Positions 1 to 9,691 of a stretch of DNA of 64,000 nt are shown piece by piece. Numbering within the stretch: the stretch's first letter is position 1; each line of letters starts with the position of its first letter. Source of the DNA: Aliivibrio sifiae (GTDB taxonomy: Bacteria; Pseudomonadota; Gammaproteobacteria; Enterobacterales; Vibrionaceae); assembly GCF_002954715.1 (NCBI RefSeq), contig NZ_MSCP01000003.1, positions 157,549 through 221,548 on the forward strand, in the 5' to 3' direction. Below the pieces are notes generated by a model, which was not told the DNA's origin, ran no database searches, and saw only the letters and a list, made by a program, of their open reading frames with translations. Position numbers and translations under genes: made by a program.

Positions 1-1188
1 AATCGATTGGCTCTTTTCAACAGCAAAGTTTTGAATACGATCACTATGAGTAAATCGTTTAGGAAGTGCATCCACTAACGTCGATATTCCATTTTTTCCC
101 GCAGAGAAAAGTAACATTAAAGCTGGTAATACGGCATCACGAGTTGGTAATGCCTTCAGTTCCTTACTATTTACCACAACATCACTTCCTAACAAAAAGC
201 CACCGTTAGCTTCAAAACCGGCAACAGAAGAATACGTTGTATTTAAAGCATCAAATTCAGCAATAACATAAGGTGAGCCAATCTTAGTTTTAGATACTTG
301 TTTAAATTGCGTTGATTTCTCAATCATCGTATTACAGCTAATTGGAATAGCTAACGCTTCAATATTCATCGCTTCTGCGCATAATAATCCTAAGGTATCA
401 CCTCGAAGCCATTCACCCTTTTCATCAGCAACAAGCGGGCGGTCGCCATCGCCATCAGTAGAAAAAATAAAATCAAAACCATATTCAATTGACCATTGGC
501 GTGCTTTCTCTTTGTCTGATTCAGCAACGGCTTCTGTATCAATAGGAACAAACTCATCACTACGCTCAAGAGCAATAACTTCAGCGCCTAGTGCTTCAAA
601 CATTGGCACATATAAATCACGACCAGCACTTGAATGCTCATAAATACCAATACGCTTACCTACCAACATATGACTATCAAATAGTGAAGTATAACGTTCA
701 ATATATTTAGTACCTGCAACGGTATTAACCATTAATTCAGGTAAATCTAAGATTGATTCAAATTTAATCGTCGCACTTAAAATAGCTTGCTCATCAGATT
801 TTGTGATTTCACCATCTGGTCGGTAAAATTTAAGTCCATTACGGTCAAATGGGATGTGGCTACCTGTCACCATAATACAAGGAATATTATCTTGCATTGA
901 AACATAAGCTAGCGCCGGTGTTGGCACAACACCATAGTAAATAACATCAAGGCCAAGCTGTTGTACTGCTTTTGCACAAGCTTGCGCCATTACAGGGCTA
1001 CTAGGACGATTATCGATGGCAATGGCAACCTGCTTAAATTCAAATTGTTCTTGAATTGACGATATAAATGCATGAACAAAAGCGGCACACACATTTGGCG
1101 TAAATTGCTCAACAAGACCACGAGCGCCACTGGTACCAAACTGAATACCTGACTCTTTAATAACATTTTCGCTTATTAGAAGACTCAT
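1..1188 (-). CDS. manB: Phosphomannomutase, partial (3' end beyond window)
   Basis: Converts mannose-6-phosphate to mannose-1-phosphate, the step before GDP-mannose synthesis by the neighbouring manC. I translated it from the ATG at 1188, and 396 codons run without a stop to the window edge. The alpha-D-phosphohexomutase family has about 450-480 residues, so roughly the last 60-80 are missing. Visible motifs are the N-terminal [10 protein letters not shown], the active-site phosphoserine loop [11 protein letters not shown] at residues 108-118 (SHIP rather than the more common SHNP), and the metal-binding TDGDGDRP at 244-251. The start lies one base after the manC stop, with AGGG upstream, so the two are translated together as the last visible genes of the wza operon. 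The truncation is only the window boundary, not a mutation. Confidence 0.93.
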   Translation of the reverse strand, partial: MSLLISENVIKESGIQFGTSGARGLVEQFTPNVCAAFVHAFISSIQEQFEFKQVAIAIDNRPSSPVMAQACAKAVQQLGLDVIYYGVVPTPALAYVSMQDNIPCIMVTGSHIPFDRNGLKFYRPDGEITKSDEQAILSATIKFESILDLPELMVNTVAGTKYIERYTSLFDSHMLVGKRIGIYEHSSAGRDLYVPMFEALGAEVIALERSDEFVPIDTEAVAESDKEKARQWSIEYGFDFIFSTDGDGDRPLVADEKGEWLRGDTLGLLCAEAMNIEALAIPISCNTMIEKSTQFKQVSKTKIGSPYVIAEFDALNTTYSSVAGFEANGGFLLGSDVVVNSKELKALPTRDAVLPALMLLFSAGKNGISTLVDALPKRFTHSDRIQNFAVEKSQSI

Positions 1189-1189
1189 T

Positions 1190-2596
1190 TTAGTATCCCT
1201 CTCCTTCTGTACAAGTACGTTCAATATCATCTTCGGCTAAATAGCTACCAGTTCTCACTTCAATTAATTCTAAATTCATTTTTCCTGGATTCTCAAATGA
1301 ATGAGCCGCACCAACAGGAATATAAGTTGATTGATTTTCTGAGACTAAATATGTTTCATTACCATTTACCACTTTTGCTGTTCCTGATACAACAACCCAA
1401 TGCTCAGCACGATGATAATGAATTTGAGTTGCTGTTTTTTCACCAGGGCGCACAACGACTTTTTTAACATGGTAGCGTTCACCTTCAGCAATTTGATCAT
1501 GCTTACCCCAAGGACGATAAACTTCTTGATGCTGACGATATTCAGAACGATCATCTTGTTTGAGTTGGTTAACTATATTCTTAACGTCTTGCACTTTATC
1601 TTTATGCGCTACCAAAACGGCGTCTTTTGTCTCAACAATCACTAAATTATCAACACCCACGGTTGTTACTAATTTATTTTGAGCATAAATATAACTGTTT
1701 TGAGTTGAGTCTAATAATACGTCACCACGGATAGCGTTGCCGTTATCATCTTTAGCATTAATATCCCATAATGCAGACCATGACCCAACATCGCTCCATC
1801 CTGCATCCATAGGTAACACAACAGCTTTATCAGTCTGCTCCATCACTGCATAGTCAATGGAATCATCAGGGCACTCAGCAAATAACTCTTTAGATATACG
1901 AATAAAATCCAGATCTGAATAAGATGAATCCATCGCTAATTTACAAGTATCATAAATGGCAGAGTTATATTTTTTCAGCTCGTTTAGATAAGTCGATGCC
2001 TTAAACAAAAACATCCCACTATTCCAAGAATACTTTCCTGTATCTAAATACTGTTTAGCTGTTTCAAAATTAGGTTTTTCTACAAAAGCTTCAACATGAT
2101 ATAAATCATTATCAAATATTTGCCCTTGTTTAATATAACCATATCCAGTTTCAGGATGAGTAGGAACGATACCAAACGTTACTAGCATCCCACCCTCAGC
2201 CGCATGTATCGAGCGATTTACCGATTCAATAAAAGCTTGCTCATTTGTTATCACATGATCAGCAGCTAAAACTAATAATAAAGGGTCTTGCCCATCACGG
2301 ATCGCTTGAAACGCAGCTAAAGCAATTGCAGGAGCAGTATTTCTACCAACCGGTTCTAAAATAATATCCGCATTGTGAATACCTAACTCTCTCATTTGCT
2401 CTGCAACCATAAAACGATGATCATTATTGCAAATAATTATAGGGTCAATTTTAGGAAGCTGTTCTAGGCGTGAAATAGTATTCTGAAGCATTGAGTCGTT
2501 ATTAACTAAAGAGATGAATTGCTTTGGATATTGAGTGCGAGATAGAGGCCAAAGGCGGGAGCCTGAACCACCAGCCATAATTACAGGGAGGATCAT
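1190..2596 (-). CDS. manC: Mannose-1-phosphate guanylyltransferase / mannose-6-phosphate isomerase
   Basis: Bifunctional enzyme making GDP-mannose, the activated donor for mannose or GDP-mannose-derived sugars in the surface polysaccharide. At 468 residues it has the usual length of the family (ManC/CpsB/AlgA). The nucleotidyltransferase domain starts with [12 protein letters not shown] at residues 9-20 and has FVEKP further on. The C-terminal cupin type II isomerase domain shows [17 protein letters not shown] at 391-407. The start at 2596 has AAAGG about 8 bases upstream. It lies 10 bases downstream of a glycosyltransferase and one base upstream of manB. It supports use of GDP-mannose or a derivative such as fucose, colitose or perosamine; the conversion genes are not in this window. 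Confidence 0.97.
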   Translation of the reverse strand: MILPVIMAGGSGSRLWPLSRTQYPKQFISLVNNDSMLQNTISRLEQLPKIDPIIICNNDHRFMVAEQMRELGIHNADIILEPVGRNTAPAIALAAFQAIRDGQDPLLLVLAADHVITNEQAFIESVNRSIHAAEGGMLVTFGIVPTHPETGYGYIKQGQIFDNDLYHVEAFVEKPNFETAKQYLDTGKYSWNSGMFLFKASTYLNELKKYNSAIYDTCKLAMDSSYSDLDFIRISKELFAECPDDSIDYAVMEQTDKAVVLPMDAGWSDVGSWSALWDINAKDDNGNAIRGDVLLDSTQNSYIYAQNKLVTTVGVDNLVIVETKDAVLVAHKDKVQDVKNIVNQLKQDDRSEYRQHQEVYRPWGKHDQIAEGERYHVKKVVVRPGEKTATQIHYHRAEHWVVVSGTAKVVNGNETYLVSENQSTYIPVGAAHSFENPGKMNLELIEVRTGSYLAEDDIERTCTEGEGY

Positions 2597-2606
2597 ATAA
2601 TAACCT

Positions 2607-3794
2607 TTAGTTAGAAATAATTTGATTAATTTTAGCTGTAAAAGGAGCTAACTTACCAGACCATGAATGATATTCTTTTACATAATGAAGTGCATTGACA
2701 GATAAATTTTCAGCGTAATCCACATCATTTTCTAACCGAAGAATCGCTTGAACAAAATCATGTGGCGAATCAGCAACGATAATATCTTTATCAGGAATAG
2801 AATCTAACCCTTCAAGCCCTGTACTTGTAGTAATCGTTGGTAAACCTAAAGCCATATATTCAAGAATCTTATTTTGTACTCCGGCAGCCAACCTAACAGA
2901 ACAAATACCAGCAATAGAGCCTCTTGCATGAGAAATAATGCAATCAACCGCACCGGTAACAACAACACCCTGATGACGATTTAATTTTATTTCATCGTCA
3001 GGCTTTATTCTTCCAATAACCTTAAATTTATAATCACCATTTTTTCGTAATAAAGGAAGGCACTCTTTTGCAAACCACATAGCGGCATCAAAATTTTGTG
3101 CTGAAAACATATTACCAATGAAAACAATTTCTTTTTTATTTGGTGAAAATTCATAAGTCAATTTTGATATATCTACACCATTCGAACAAACTAATGTTTT
3201 TTCATAAACATCAGTCTTTGGTTTAAATAAAAAATCTTTATCGAATTTTGAGACTAACACATTACAATCAAACTTTTCTGCCGTTTGTTTCTCATAACGA
3301 TTTAAACGTTCTTTTTCTAATTTATAAATAAGACCTTTAATACCAGCATTATTCTTTGTTTCACATACTCTTGAATAATTCATTGATATAGCATCAGTCA
3401 TTTCTAATACTTTTTTATTTGGCAAATCTTTTGCGTAATCAGCCATTCTTATCAAATGAGGTAGAACTAAGTCATGATCTTTAGATAACCTATTTACCAC
3501 TTTAGAGAATTCATGTGATTTATAATATGCTACTTGTAACGGGGTTTTACTTGGAAGAGCAAAAACACAATTAAGATAAGAGCGGTATTTAGGAAAAAAA
3601 ACACGGTGAACATTAGAAAAAACACCATCATCAGGTATATCCAATGTCATTTCGTCTTTCGTTTCACATAAACTAACTAATGTTAATGAATAATTTTTAG
3701 CTAGCTCTTTACATAATTCAAAGATTCTTAGTCTATCGCCGCCAATAACTGGATATGGAAATCGTGGGGTCAATACAAGTATTTTATCTTTCAT
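2607..3794 (-). CDS. Glycosyltransferase, GT4-like (GT-B fold)
   Basis: Predicted to add a sugar to the polysaccharide repeat unit at the cytoplasmic face of the inner membrane. The 395-residue protein has a two-Rossmann GT-B layout: an N-terminal acceptor domain with GGDRLRIFELCKELAKNY (residues 18-35), and a C-terminal donor domain with VFIGNM near 225 and the segment NKILEYMALGLPTITTS near 310-325, where the conserved E marks the nucleotide-sugar site. It resembles the sugar-transferase group found in exosortase/EPS loci. Its ATG overlaps the previous gene's stop (ATGA). Sugar and linkage cannot be read from sequence. Confidence 0.85.
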   Translation of the reverse strand: MKDKILVLTPRFPYPVIGGDRLRIFELCKELAKNYSLTLVSLCETKDEMTLDIPDDGVFSNVHRVFFPKYRSYLNCVFALPSKTPLQVAYYKSHEFSKVVNRLSKDHDLVLPHLIRMADYAKDLPNKKVLEMTDAISMNYSRVCETKNNAGIKGLIYKLEKERLNRYEKQTAEKFDCNVLVSKFDKDFLFKPKTDVYEKTLVCSNGVDISKLTYEFSPNKKEIVFIGNMFSAQNFDAAMWFAKECLPLLRKNGDYKFKVIGRIKPDDEIKLNRHQGVVVTGAVDCIISHARGSIAGICSVRLAAGVQNKILEYMALGLPTITTSTGLEGLDSIPDKDIIVADSPHDFVQAILRLENDVDYAENLSVNALHYVKEYHSWSGKLAPFTAKINQIISN

Positions 3795-4885
3795 AAACTT
3801 AAAATCCTTTCTAGCTCACTTTTAACCCGTTCAATTGAAAAAAAAGCATTAAAATCATCAATAATTACTTTTCGATCTACATGAAAATTAGTATTCAATT
3901 TACCCGCAAGATCATTAGCACATTCATACTTATATATATAAGATTTGTCAGTCAAACATTCATAACCAATAAGTGAATTTTCAGTTGCATAAATAGGTAA
4001 ACCATATTTCATGGCCTCTGCTACTTTTGTCTTCATTCCACTTCCATTTATTACACAAGAAATATAGCCAAAAGCTCTTTTAAATATTAAATCCATATCA
4101 TCTACAGATGGAGAATCTATGTACTTTAAGTTATTTAAATCATTACAACTGTGAGCATCCAATTTCCTACCAGCTGCAACAAACTTTATTTCTGGATTGT
4201 TCTTCGCTATATTTTTAAATTCATTTAATGCTATCAAATTTGGTTCAAAATCAAATGAAGCAGTAAAAAGGTAATAATTTTCATGAGAATCAAAATTATT
4301 ATTACTTGAAAAATCGTAACAAATCGGAATGATGAAATTTGATTGAGAGAAGTAATTAGCATCTGATTTTGTTATAAATGAACAACTATTAGAATACCTA
4401 ATACACAAATACTCCGACATTCTAATTAAATAATAATCTACAACGTTTAAAAAATACTTAAAACTAAAATTAGGTTTAGATATTTTATCTTTCAAAAGAA
4501 GAAATTCAACATTATCAAAATGACATAAAATCTTTTTATCTGGATAAATTTTCGATAACACAAAAACTAACATTCCTAATCTTGAGCTATGAAAAGATAT
4601 AACATCACTATCTTTAATAAGATTAATTATATTAAATAAGTAAACAAACAGGAAAGAAGGCAATAATAATAGTCTTGAACAGAAATCAGAAAATAAAGTT
4701 TTACTAAATAAGTTACATTCAATATTAGAATCTAATTTAAAATGAACCTCATTAATTTCCTTTCCTATAACCAATACATTATTAGATATTTTTGAGTATC
4801 CTTTTAATAAACACCTTAAATAATGGCCTCCACCAGTTAATTCTTGAGGGGAATTAATTGATATTACGGTTACATTTTTAATCAT
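3791..4885 (-). CDS. Glycosyltransferase, GT4-like
   Basis: A 364-residue putative glycosyltransferase of the GT-B type. I chose the ATG at 4885 (MIKNVTVISINSPQELTGGG) over one 33 bases further upstream because it gives a normal beta-strand plus glycine-loop N-terminus, has AAGG about 8 bases upstream, and overlaps the preceding gene by 8 bases rather than 41. The C-terminal donor half shows FGYISCVINGSGMKTKVAEA and MKYGLPIYATENSLIGYE, the degenerate form of the GT4 E-x7-E region. The rest is AT-rich and poorly conserved, so substrate and linkage are unknown. Its stop overlaps the next glycosyltransferase start by 4 bases. Confidence 0.78.
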   Translation of the reverse strand: MIKNVTVISINSPQELTGGGHYLRCLLKGYSKISNNVLVIGKEINEVHFKLDSNIECNLFSKTLFSDFCSRLLLLPSFLFVYLFNIINLIKDSDVISFHSSRLGMLVFVLSKIYPDKKILCHFDNVEFLLLKDKISKPNFSFKYFLNVVDYYLIRMSEYLCIRYSNSCSFITKSDANYFSQSNFIIPICYDFSSNNNFDSHENYYLFTASFDFEPNLIALNEFKNIAKNNPEIKFVAAGRKLDAHSCNDLNNLKYIDSPSVDDMDLIFKRAFGYISCVINGSGMKTKVAEAMKYGLPIYATENSLIGYECLTDKSYIYKYECANDLAGKLNTNFHVDRKVIIDDFNAFFSIERVKSELERILSL

Positions 4886-5972
4886 AAAAACAAGCCTTAA
4901 GTTTTTCATTAAGAACATCTAAGTTATAGTAATTATTCATCAAAGAGTAAGCATTATTAGCATACTCTAATGATCTTTGAGGGTCATTAATGCTCATTAA
5001 TATTTTATTTTGTAATTCAACTTCATTATTCTGCTCAAAAACATACCCAGAAATAGAATCTTTAACAATATCTCCCTCAACACCTGTAGAAGAGCTTACA
5101 ATAATTGTTTTCTTTAAAAGAGCAGCCTCATTTACGACTAGACCCCAAGCTTCAACAGTTCTTGTTTTAATTGATGGAAGAATGACTATTTCTGATTCTC
5201 TCATTAATTTAAATTTTTCTTCGGGAATAACTACCCTATTCGGCATATATACCTTATCTTGTAAGTTATATACATCTACTAATTCCTTCAAACGAGAGTA
5301 TTCAACCCCATTCCCTGCAATAATTAGCCTATAATTAGGTTTTTCTTTTACAACTTTCGCAAAAGCTTTAATTAAGCTCTTATGGCCTTTTATTTTTATT
5401 AATCTAGCAAGACATAAAATATATTTTTCATTTTCTTTAAATTCTATATAATCTTTTTCTATTACTTTTTCATATTTATGAGGAACAACATTAGGTACAT
5501 GAATAATACGCTCTTTACTTGCCCCCATAGATAAAGCAAATTTTTCATGCTTATGACCAAATGCAAGTATCTTATGACTCTTTTTACAAATTATTCTTTC
5601 AAAAAACCGAGTTAAATAACGACGTGGATGCTTAATATGTTGCCATTGCTCGTTCCATAAAATAAACTTTGAATTATATAATAAAGAATATAAGAAGCCG
5701 ACATATGTAATAACATATCCTAAATCAGTACTAACAACATAATCATATTCCTTAGATTTTAATTTACTCCACAATCCAAATGGTATAATAAAGTCTTGCA
5801 TTAAAGGAATACGAATACTTTTAAGAACATCATACTTATTTAATGGTTTTACTGGCTCATCAAGAAGATAAAAATCGATATCAAAATCTTCATTAGAATC
5901 TAAATTTGAAAAAACTGGGTGCCTGAAGTCCTTACAATTATTATGAATAAAAGCAATTCTTTTTTTAGACAT
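4878..5972 (-). CDS. Glycosyltransferase family 4
   Basis: Predicted retaining GT4 glycosyltransferase (364 residues) acting in repeat-unit assembly. The donor-binding half contains ILCLARLIKIKGHKSLIKAF (around residues 185-204), LIIAGNG, a VILPSIKTRTVEAWGLVVNE stretch with the EAWGLVVNEA catalytic region near 275-290, and the GVEGDIV loop. The ATG at 5972 (MSKKRIAFIHNN) has GGA about 8 bases upstream and gives an 8-base overlap with the upstream acetyltransferase. An ATG 12 bases further up has no ribosome-binding site. Acceptor and donor cannot be assigned. Confidence 0.87.
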   Translation of the reverse strand: MSKKRIAFIHNNCKDFRHPVFSNLDSNEDFDIDFYLLDEPVKPLNKYDVLKSIRIPLMQDFIIPFGLWSKLKSKEYDYVVSTDLGYVITYVGFLYSLLYNSKFILWNEQWQHIKHPRRYLTRFFERIICKKSHKILAFGHKHEKFALSMGASKERIIHVPNVVPHKYEKVIEKDYIEFKENEKYILCLARLIKIKGHKSLIKAFAKVVKEKPNYRLIIAGNGVEYSRLKELVDVYNLQDKVYMPNRVVIPEEKFKLMRESEIVILPSIKTRTVEAWGLVVNEAALLKKTIIVSSSTGVEGDIVKDSISGYVFEQNNEVELQNKILMSINDPQRSLEYANNAYSLMNNYYNLDVLNEKLKACFYD

Positions 5973-6531
5973 GATCTGTTCCATTTTTATTTATAACTTT
6001 TAATACGGAGCTACTTACAACCGAGTTATCTTCAATATCACAATATACAAATGAATTTGCAGATACAGCTACTTTGTTCCCTACTTTAATCTTGCCTGCA
6101 ATAACAGCATTCGCGCCAGCAAAAAAATCATCACCAATACTTGGCACTCCTCGCTTTTCGTCACGACCAGAAACCCCAATAGTGACACCTTGATGAAGAG
6201 TTGCATTAGCTCCAATCTCTACTCCATCTCCAATAATTACGTTTGAAAAATGAGCTATTAACATTCCTGGACCAATCTTTGCGTAATAAGAAATACTTAT
6301 ACCAGTGAGTATTTCTATTAATAACCTCGATATCGCAGTAATAAATTTTATTAATTCTCGTAATATAAATATGTTCCTTGTCTTTCTTCTTAAATATATA
6401 CCAATTCGATAATTCAATAAGGCCCAAAAACCTAATTTAAAAAATGAAATAAAAAACAATAAAAACAGACTCTTATTTTTTTCATTATAAGAATATCTTT
6501 TAACATCATCAATTATATTACTCCCCCTCAT
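5965..6531 (-). CDS. Serine acetyltransferase-like hexapeptide O-acetyltransferase
   Basis: Left-handed beta-helix acyltransferase (188 residues) related to CysE-type serine acetyltransferases. The hexapeptide ladder runs from about residue 88 onward: KIGPGMLIAHFSNVIIGDG, VEIGANATLHQGVTIG, SIGDDFFAGANAVIAGKIKVG. The CysE-like AH...GVTIG histidines are present. It lacks the long N-terminal cysteine-biosynthesis helical domain of housekeeping CysE and has a hydrophobic segment near residues 20-40. In a polysaccharide operon such proteins usually O-acetylate a sugar. That role is inferred from context. The gene overlaps neighbours by 8 and 14 bases. Confidence 0.85.
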   Translation of the reverse strand: MRGSNIIDDVKRYSYNEKNKSLFLLFFISFFKLGFWALLNYRIGIYLRRKTRNIFILRELIKFITAISRLLIEILTGISISYYAKIGPGMLIAHFSNVIIGDGVEIGANATLHQGVTIGVSGRDEKRGVPSIGDDFFAGANAVIAGKIKVGNKVAVSANSFVYCDIEDNSVVSSSVLKVINKNGTDHV

Positions 6532-7672
6532 TCTTACTCATCCCATATTGAATACCTAAAAGAGACCAAAATATAACCCCTGTAGAACCGATCATTACAC
6601 CATAATATGAAAAACCTTGAATCGTAAAAACAGTCAACAATAAAAAGATAGAGGTTTTATTTTTTTGTGCGAATTCAATCATACTAATGAAAAAGTTCAT
6701 AAATAATGAAAACCCTAATACGCCATAAGAAAGAATAAAAAACCAAATAATATTCTCAGAAAAATGAACCGTTGTACCTCTAACACCAAATAGAAGATTA
6801 TTAGATATTACCTCATTAAAACTATGCCATAGAATATATCTTAGATATAAACTAAATGTATTTGTAAATTGAGATAACCATAATAAAATCAAGTCGATGA
6901 TATCTTTATCATAAGACAAAATAACAGCAAAAAATATATTAAACAACAATGCAGAATATATGAAAATTGTTTTTTTAAAGTATGGAAACATAACAATAAA
7001 TAATATAACGAAGAGAACAAACATAGCACTCTTGGTTCCACTAAGATAAGTTACCAATACAATAAGAAAGCAAAAAATTAAATCTAAAACCTTAAATCTT
7101 GCACTTGGAAAAAAAACACAGGATACTAATACAGAATATAAACCAAGAGCTTGAGGGTTATCTAATGAACCATATGCACGATTATAACCTAAGACATATA
7201 TTTGATAAGAAGATATGATTAATTGAAATAATAATGATAGAAATAAAATATCATTTAACTTAGTTTGATTATTTTCATTAGAAAAATTTGAAAAGAACAA
7301 AAAACAGATAAAGAAAATACAAAAATTTAAAACTTGAAACCCCGAAATTAATAAGCTCCTATAAAAAGAGTCAACATTTACAGAATTCATATCATACCAA
7401 GTCATAGGAATTAAAGAGTTAGCATAGTCATTTAAATTTAAATCATTAAAAAAAAGAATAAAAAATGCATATATAATAAACATTAATAATTTTATATGAT
7501 TCTTATCTAACCGAATTTTATCCACTTTAGAAATCAAGACGAATAAAAATAAGATAAAAATAACCCAATATAACTTAACTGGTGTTCCTGATATATAAAC
7601 CGGTATATTTGGAAATAAAGAGCATATAATAAAAACAAAAAAAGTTGAGCAGAATACTACCTTATTTTTCAT
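6518..7672 (-). CDS. Putative O-antigen/capsule polymerase (Wzy-like)
   Basis: A 384-residue, very hydrophobic protein with about ten predicted membrane spans. A larger loop lies in the middle (around RAYGSLDNPQALGLYSVLVS), and short loops such as TYLSGTKSAMFVLF resemble the conserved S/T-x-S-R/K segment of Wzy and WaaL proteins. Wzy proteins share little sequence, so the call rests on topology, length and position in a cluster that also has a Wzx-type flippase, Wza, Wzb and Wzc. It would polymerise undecaprenyl-linked repeats in the periplasm. A separate WaaL-type ligase lies in the LPS core locus at 26.8 kb, which makes the polymerase role more likely here. It overlaps the next glycosyltransferase by 11 bases. 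Confidence 0.72.
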   Translation of the reverse strand: MKNKVVFCSTFFVFIICSLFPNIPVYISGTPVKLYWVIFILFLFVLISKVDKIRLDKNHIKLLMFIIYAFFILFFNDLNLNDYANSLIPMTWYDMNSVNVDSFYRSLLISGFQVLNFCIFFICFLFFSNFSNENNQTKLNDILFLSLLFQLIISSYQIYVLGYNRAYGSLDNPQALGLYSVLVSCVFFPSARFKVLDLIFCFLIVLVTYLSGTKSAMFVLFVILFIVMFPYFKKTIFIYSALLFNIFFAVILSYDKDIIDLILLWLSQFTNTFSLYLRYILWHSFNEVISNNLLFGVRGTTVHFSENIIWFFILSYGVLGFSLFMNFFISMIEFAQKNKTSIFLLLTVFTIQGFSYYGVMIGSTGVIFWSLLGIQYGMSKNEGE

Positions 7673-8747
7673 ATAAACTCTTAATTAACTGTATATTTTT
7701 ATCAATGGAAAAATTTTCGATATAAAATTCGAATCCATCATCAATAATTTCATTCTTATTTAAAATATCAATATATTTATTAATTTTATTAGCCATTTCA
7801 TATACATTTAAAGGATCAAACATCATTTCAGAGTCAAATCCACTTAGAATTTCTTTAACCCCTCCATTATTACTTCCTATAATCATAGTCTTTAATGATA
7901 ATGCTTCAATAACCACTCGACCAAATGGTTCATTTATTGATGGACAAACTAAAAGATCTGCTTCTTTAATAACATCAAATGGTTTTTCTGTATATTTATA
8001 AATAAAAACAGAATCGACTATCTTTGCCAGTTCACACATTTGATTATAATAATCGACATGTTCCTTTTTCATTGGCGAACCGATAATATAAAAGTCAATA
8101 TCATTACGTGTTTTAGATAGTAAATTAGCGCACTCTATAAATCTATGTTGATTTTTCCACTCTTCTATTCTTCCTAATAAAACAACTTTTTTATTATATT
8201 TGCATCTGCCTTTTTCATCATCAAAATAGCCATTAGAGTTATATTGTGATAAATTTTCCACCCCATTATAAACTAAGCTAACTCTTTTATCTGGGACAAA
8301 TTTCTTTAAACTGTCTTTTACAAAATCAGAGATAACAATAGTTTCATCTAAACATAAAACAAGAAGCGAATTCATAACAGAACAATTATAGTCTCTAATA
8401 TGACCTATTAGTTTCCCTTTTAAAAAAAACTTAAGCAATCCCAAATATACTCTTGTTCTAAATGTATTAGCATGAAAAATAACATTACTATTATCTAAAG
8501 AACTCAATAAATTAATAAAAGAAAAAATCTTATTTCTGTTACGAAAAAAACTAGATAATCTTATAGTAGGTATATCAAACTCATAATACTTAGCACCTTC
8601 ACTTATAGATAAGGTTGATAATTCACCTCTAGGAGAAATGAGTATAACATTATAATAATCCTTCATTCCTTTAATTAATCTAATAAGACTATTTTCAGCC
8701 CCTCCCATTTCGCCAAACTCAGACAAATATATAATTGTTTTTTTCAT
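7662..8747 (-). CDS. Glycosyltransferase family 4
   Basis: A 361-residue GT4 enzyme. The N-terminus ETGG-like loop is FGEMGGAENSLIRLI (residues 11-25), typical of acceptor-binding domains. The donor domain has VVLLGRIEEWKNQHRFIECA near 190, FYIIGSPM, and LLVCPSINEPFGRVVIEALS near 265-285 with the two catalytic-region glutamates (E-P-F-G-x5-E). Overlaps are 11 bases with the wzy-like gene downstream and 4 bases with the GT2 gene upstream, so it belongs to the same translationally coupled block. The sugar is unknown. Confidence 0.9.
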   Translation of the reverse strand: MKKTIIYLSEFGEMGGAENSLIRLIKGMKDYYNVILISPRGELSTLSISEGAKYYEFDIPTIRLSSFFRNRNKIFSFINLLSSLDNSNVIFHANTFRTRVYLGLLKFFLKGKLIGHIRDYNCSVMNSLLVLCLDETIVISDFVKDSLKKFVPDKRVSLVYNGVENLSQYNSNGYFDDEKGRCKYNKKVVLLGRIEEWKNQHRFIECANLLSKTRNDIDFYIIGSPMKKEHVDYYNQMCELAKIVDSVFIYKYTEKPFDVIKEADLLVCPSINEPFGRVVIEALSLKTMIIGSNNGGVKEILSGFDSEMMFDPLNVYEMANKINKYIDILNKNEIIDDGFEFYIENFSIDKNIQLIKSLYEK

Positions 8748-9691
8748 TTCAGAATTCTTTTTATTAATTTGAAAAGCATTGTGTAATTTATTTTAATGTT
8801 ATACTTAAGATTTTTTTTCATCTTTTCATTATATAAACTTCTTGATTCATAAATTAAAGATTTATCTATCATCTCTAATAGATCACAAATTTCAATCGTT
8901 GCATACAATAAATCACAAATATATTTATTGAAAAGCTCATTTTTACAAATTATATTTTCATGAATATCAATTAACTGCTTTGCAACCGTTAAGTATCCAT
9001 TAGCATGTTTAGAGTTCTTTCTTATTGTTGTTATTGAATTATTCCTAAATCGTCTGAGATATAATGCTTTCTCTAATAGGTATACTCTTGGTTGAAGAAA
9101 AAGTAATAATGTTGTAAATAAATGATCTTCATGATATATGTCGGGATAAAACTCTAAATTTATTAGCGTTTTTCTTTTTACCATATAAAGACATGCTGAT
9201 GGAATATAGCAATTTAATTTTATGCATTGATTAAAAAAATCATCGCCCAATATTACTTTACCATAAAGATTTTCATCTCTCCTATAAGTAAAGTTAGATT
9301 TTTCTGTATCATAACAATCCTCATCAAAAAAAGGAGTAGCATCAAACAAAACAACATCAATACTTTCATCTTTAGTAAACTGCCCAATACAACTTTCTAT
9401 AGCTATATTAGTCAATAAATCATCCCCATCTAAAAATATAATATACTTACCAACTGCTTTTTTCATTCCAAAATTACGAGTACTTGATAACCCAGAATTA
9501 TTTCGACTAAATACTTTTATATTAGAATGTTGATTAGATAAATATTTTAATTTATCTAAAGTATTGTCTGTTGAACCATCATTAATAACTATAATTTCAA
9601 TTTCACGATAAGTTTGGTTAAGTATTGATTCGATTGTTTCAACAATATATGAATCCACATTGAATGCAGGAATAATCACACTAACTAACAT
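8744..9691 (-). CDS. Glycosyltransferase family 2
   Basis: Inverting GT-A enzyme of 315 residues. The nucleotide-binding start VSVIIPAFNVDSYIVETI (residues 3-20), VINDGSTDNT at 35-44, and the metal-binding FLDGDD near residue 90 are all intact. The C-terminal 100 residues are lysine- and isoleucine-rich and not recognisable beyond that. It probably transfers one sugar onto the lipid-linked repeat unit. It overlaps the flippase gene upstream by 11 bases and the GT4 gene downstream by 4. Confidence 0.92.
   Translation of the reverse strand: MLVSVIIPAFNVDSYIVETIESILNQTYREIEIIVINDGSTDNTLDKLKYLSNQHSNIKVFSRNNSGLSSTRNFGMKKAVGKYIIFLDGDDLLTNIAIESCIGQFTKDESIDVVLFDATPFFDEDCYDTEKSNFTYRRDENLYGKVILGDDFFNQCIKLNCYIPSACLYMVKRKTLINLEFYPDIYHEDHLFTTLLLFLQPRVYLLEKALYLRRFRNNSITTIRKNSKHANGYLTVAKQLIDIHENIICKNELFNKYICDLLYATIEICDLLEMIDKSLIYESRSLYNEKMKKNLKYNIKINYTMLFKLIKRILK

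Noticed and set aside
390..575. Short open frame on the minus strand within the first kilobase
   Set aside because: It is an alternate frame of the phosphomannomutase gene, whose own frame is open over 396 codons with all family motifs.
1..1188. Truncated phosphomannomutase as a pseudogene
   Set aside because: The frame is intact up to the window boundary; incompleteness is due to the cut of the window.
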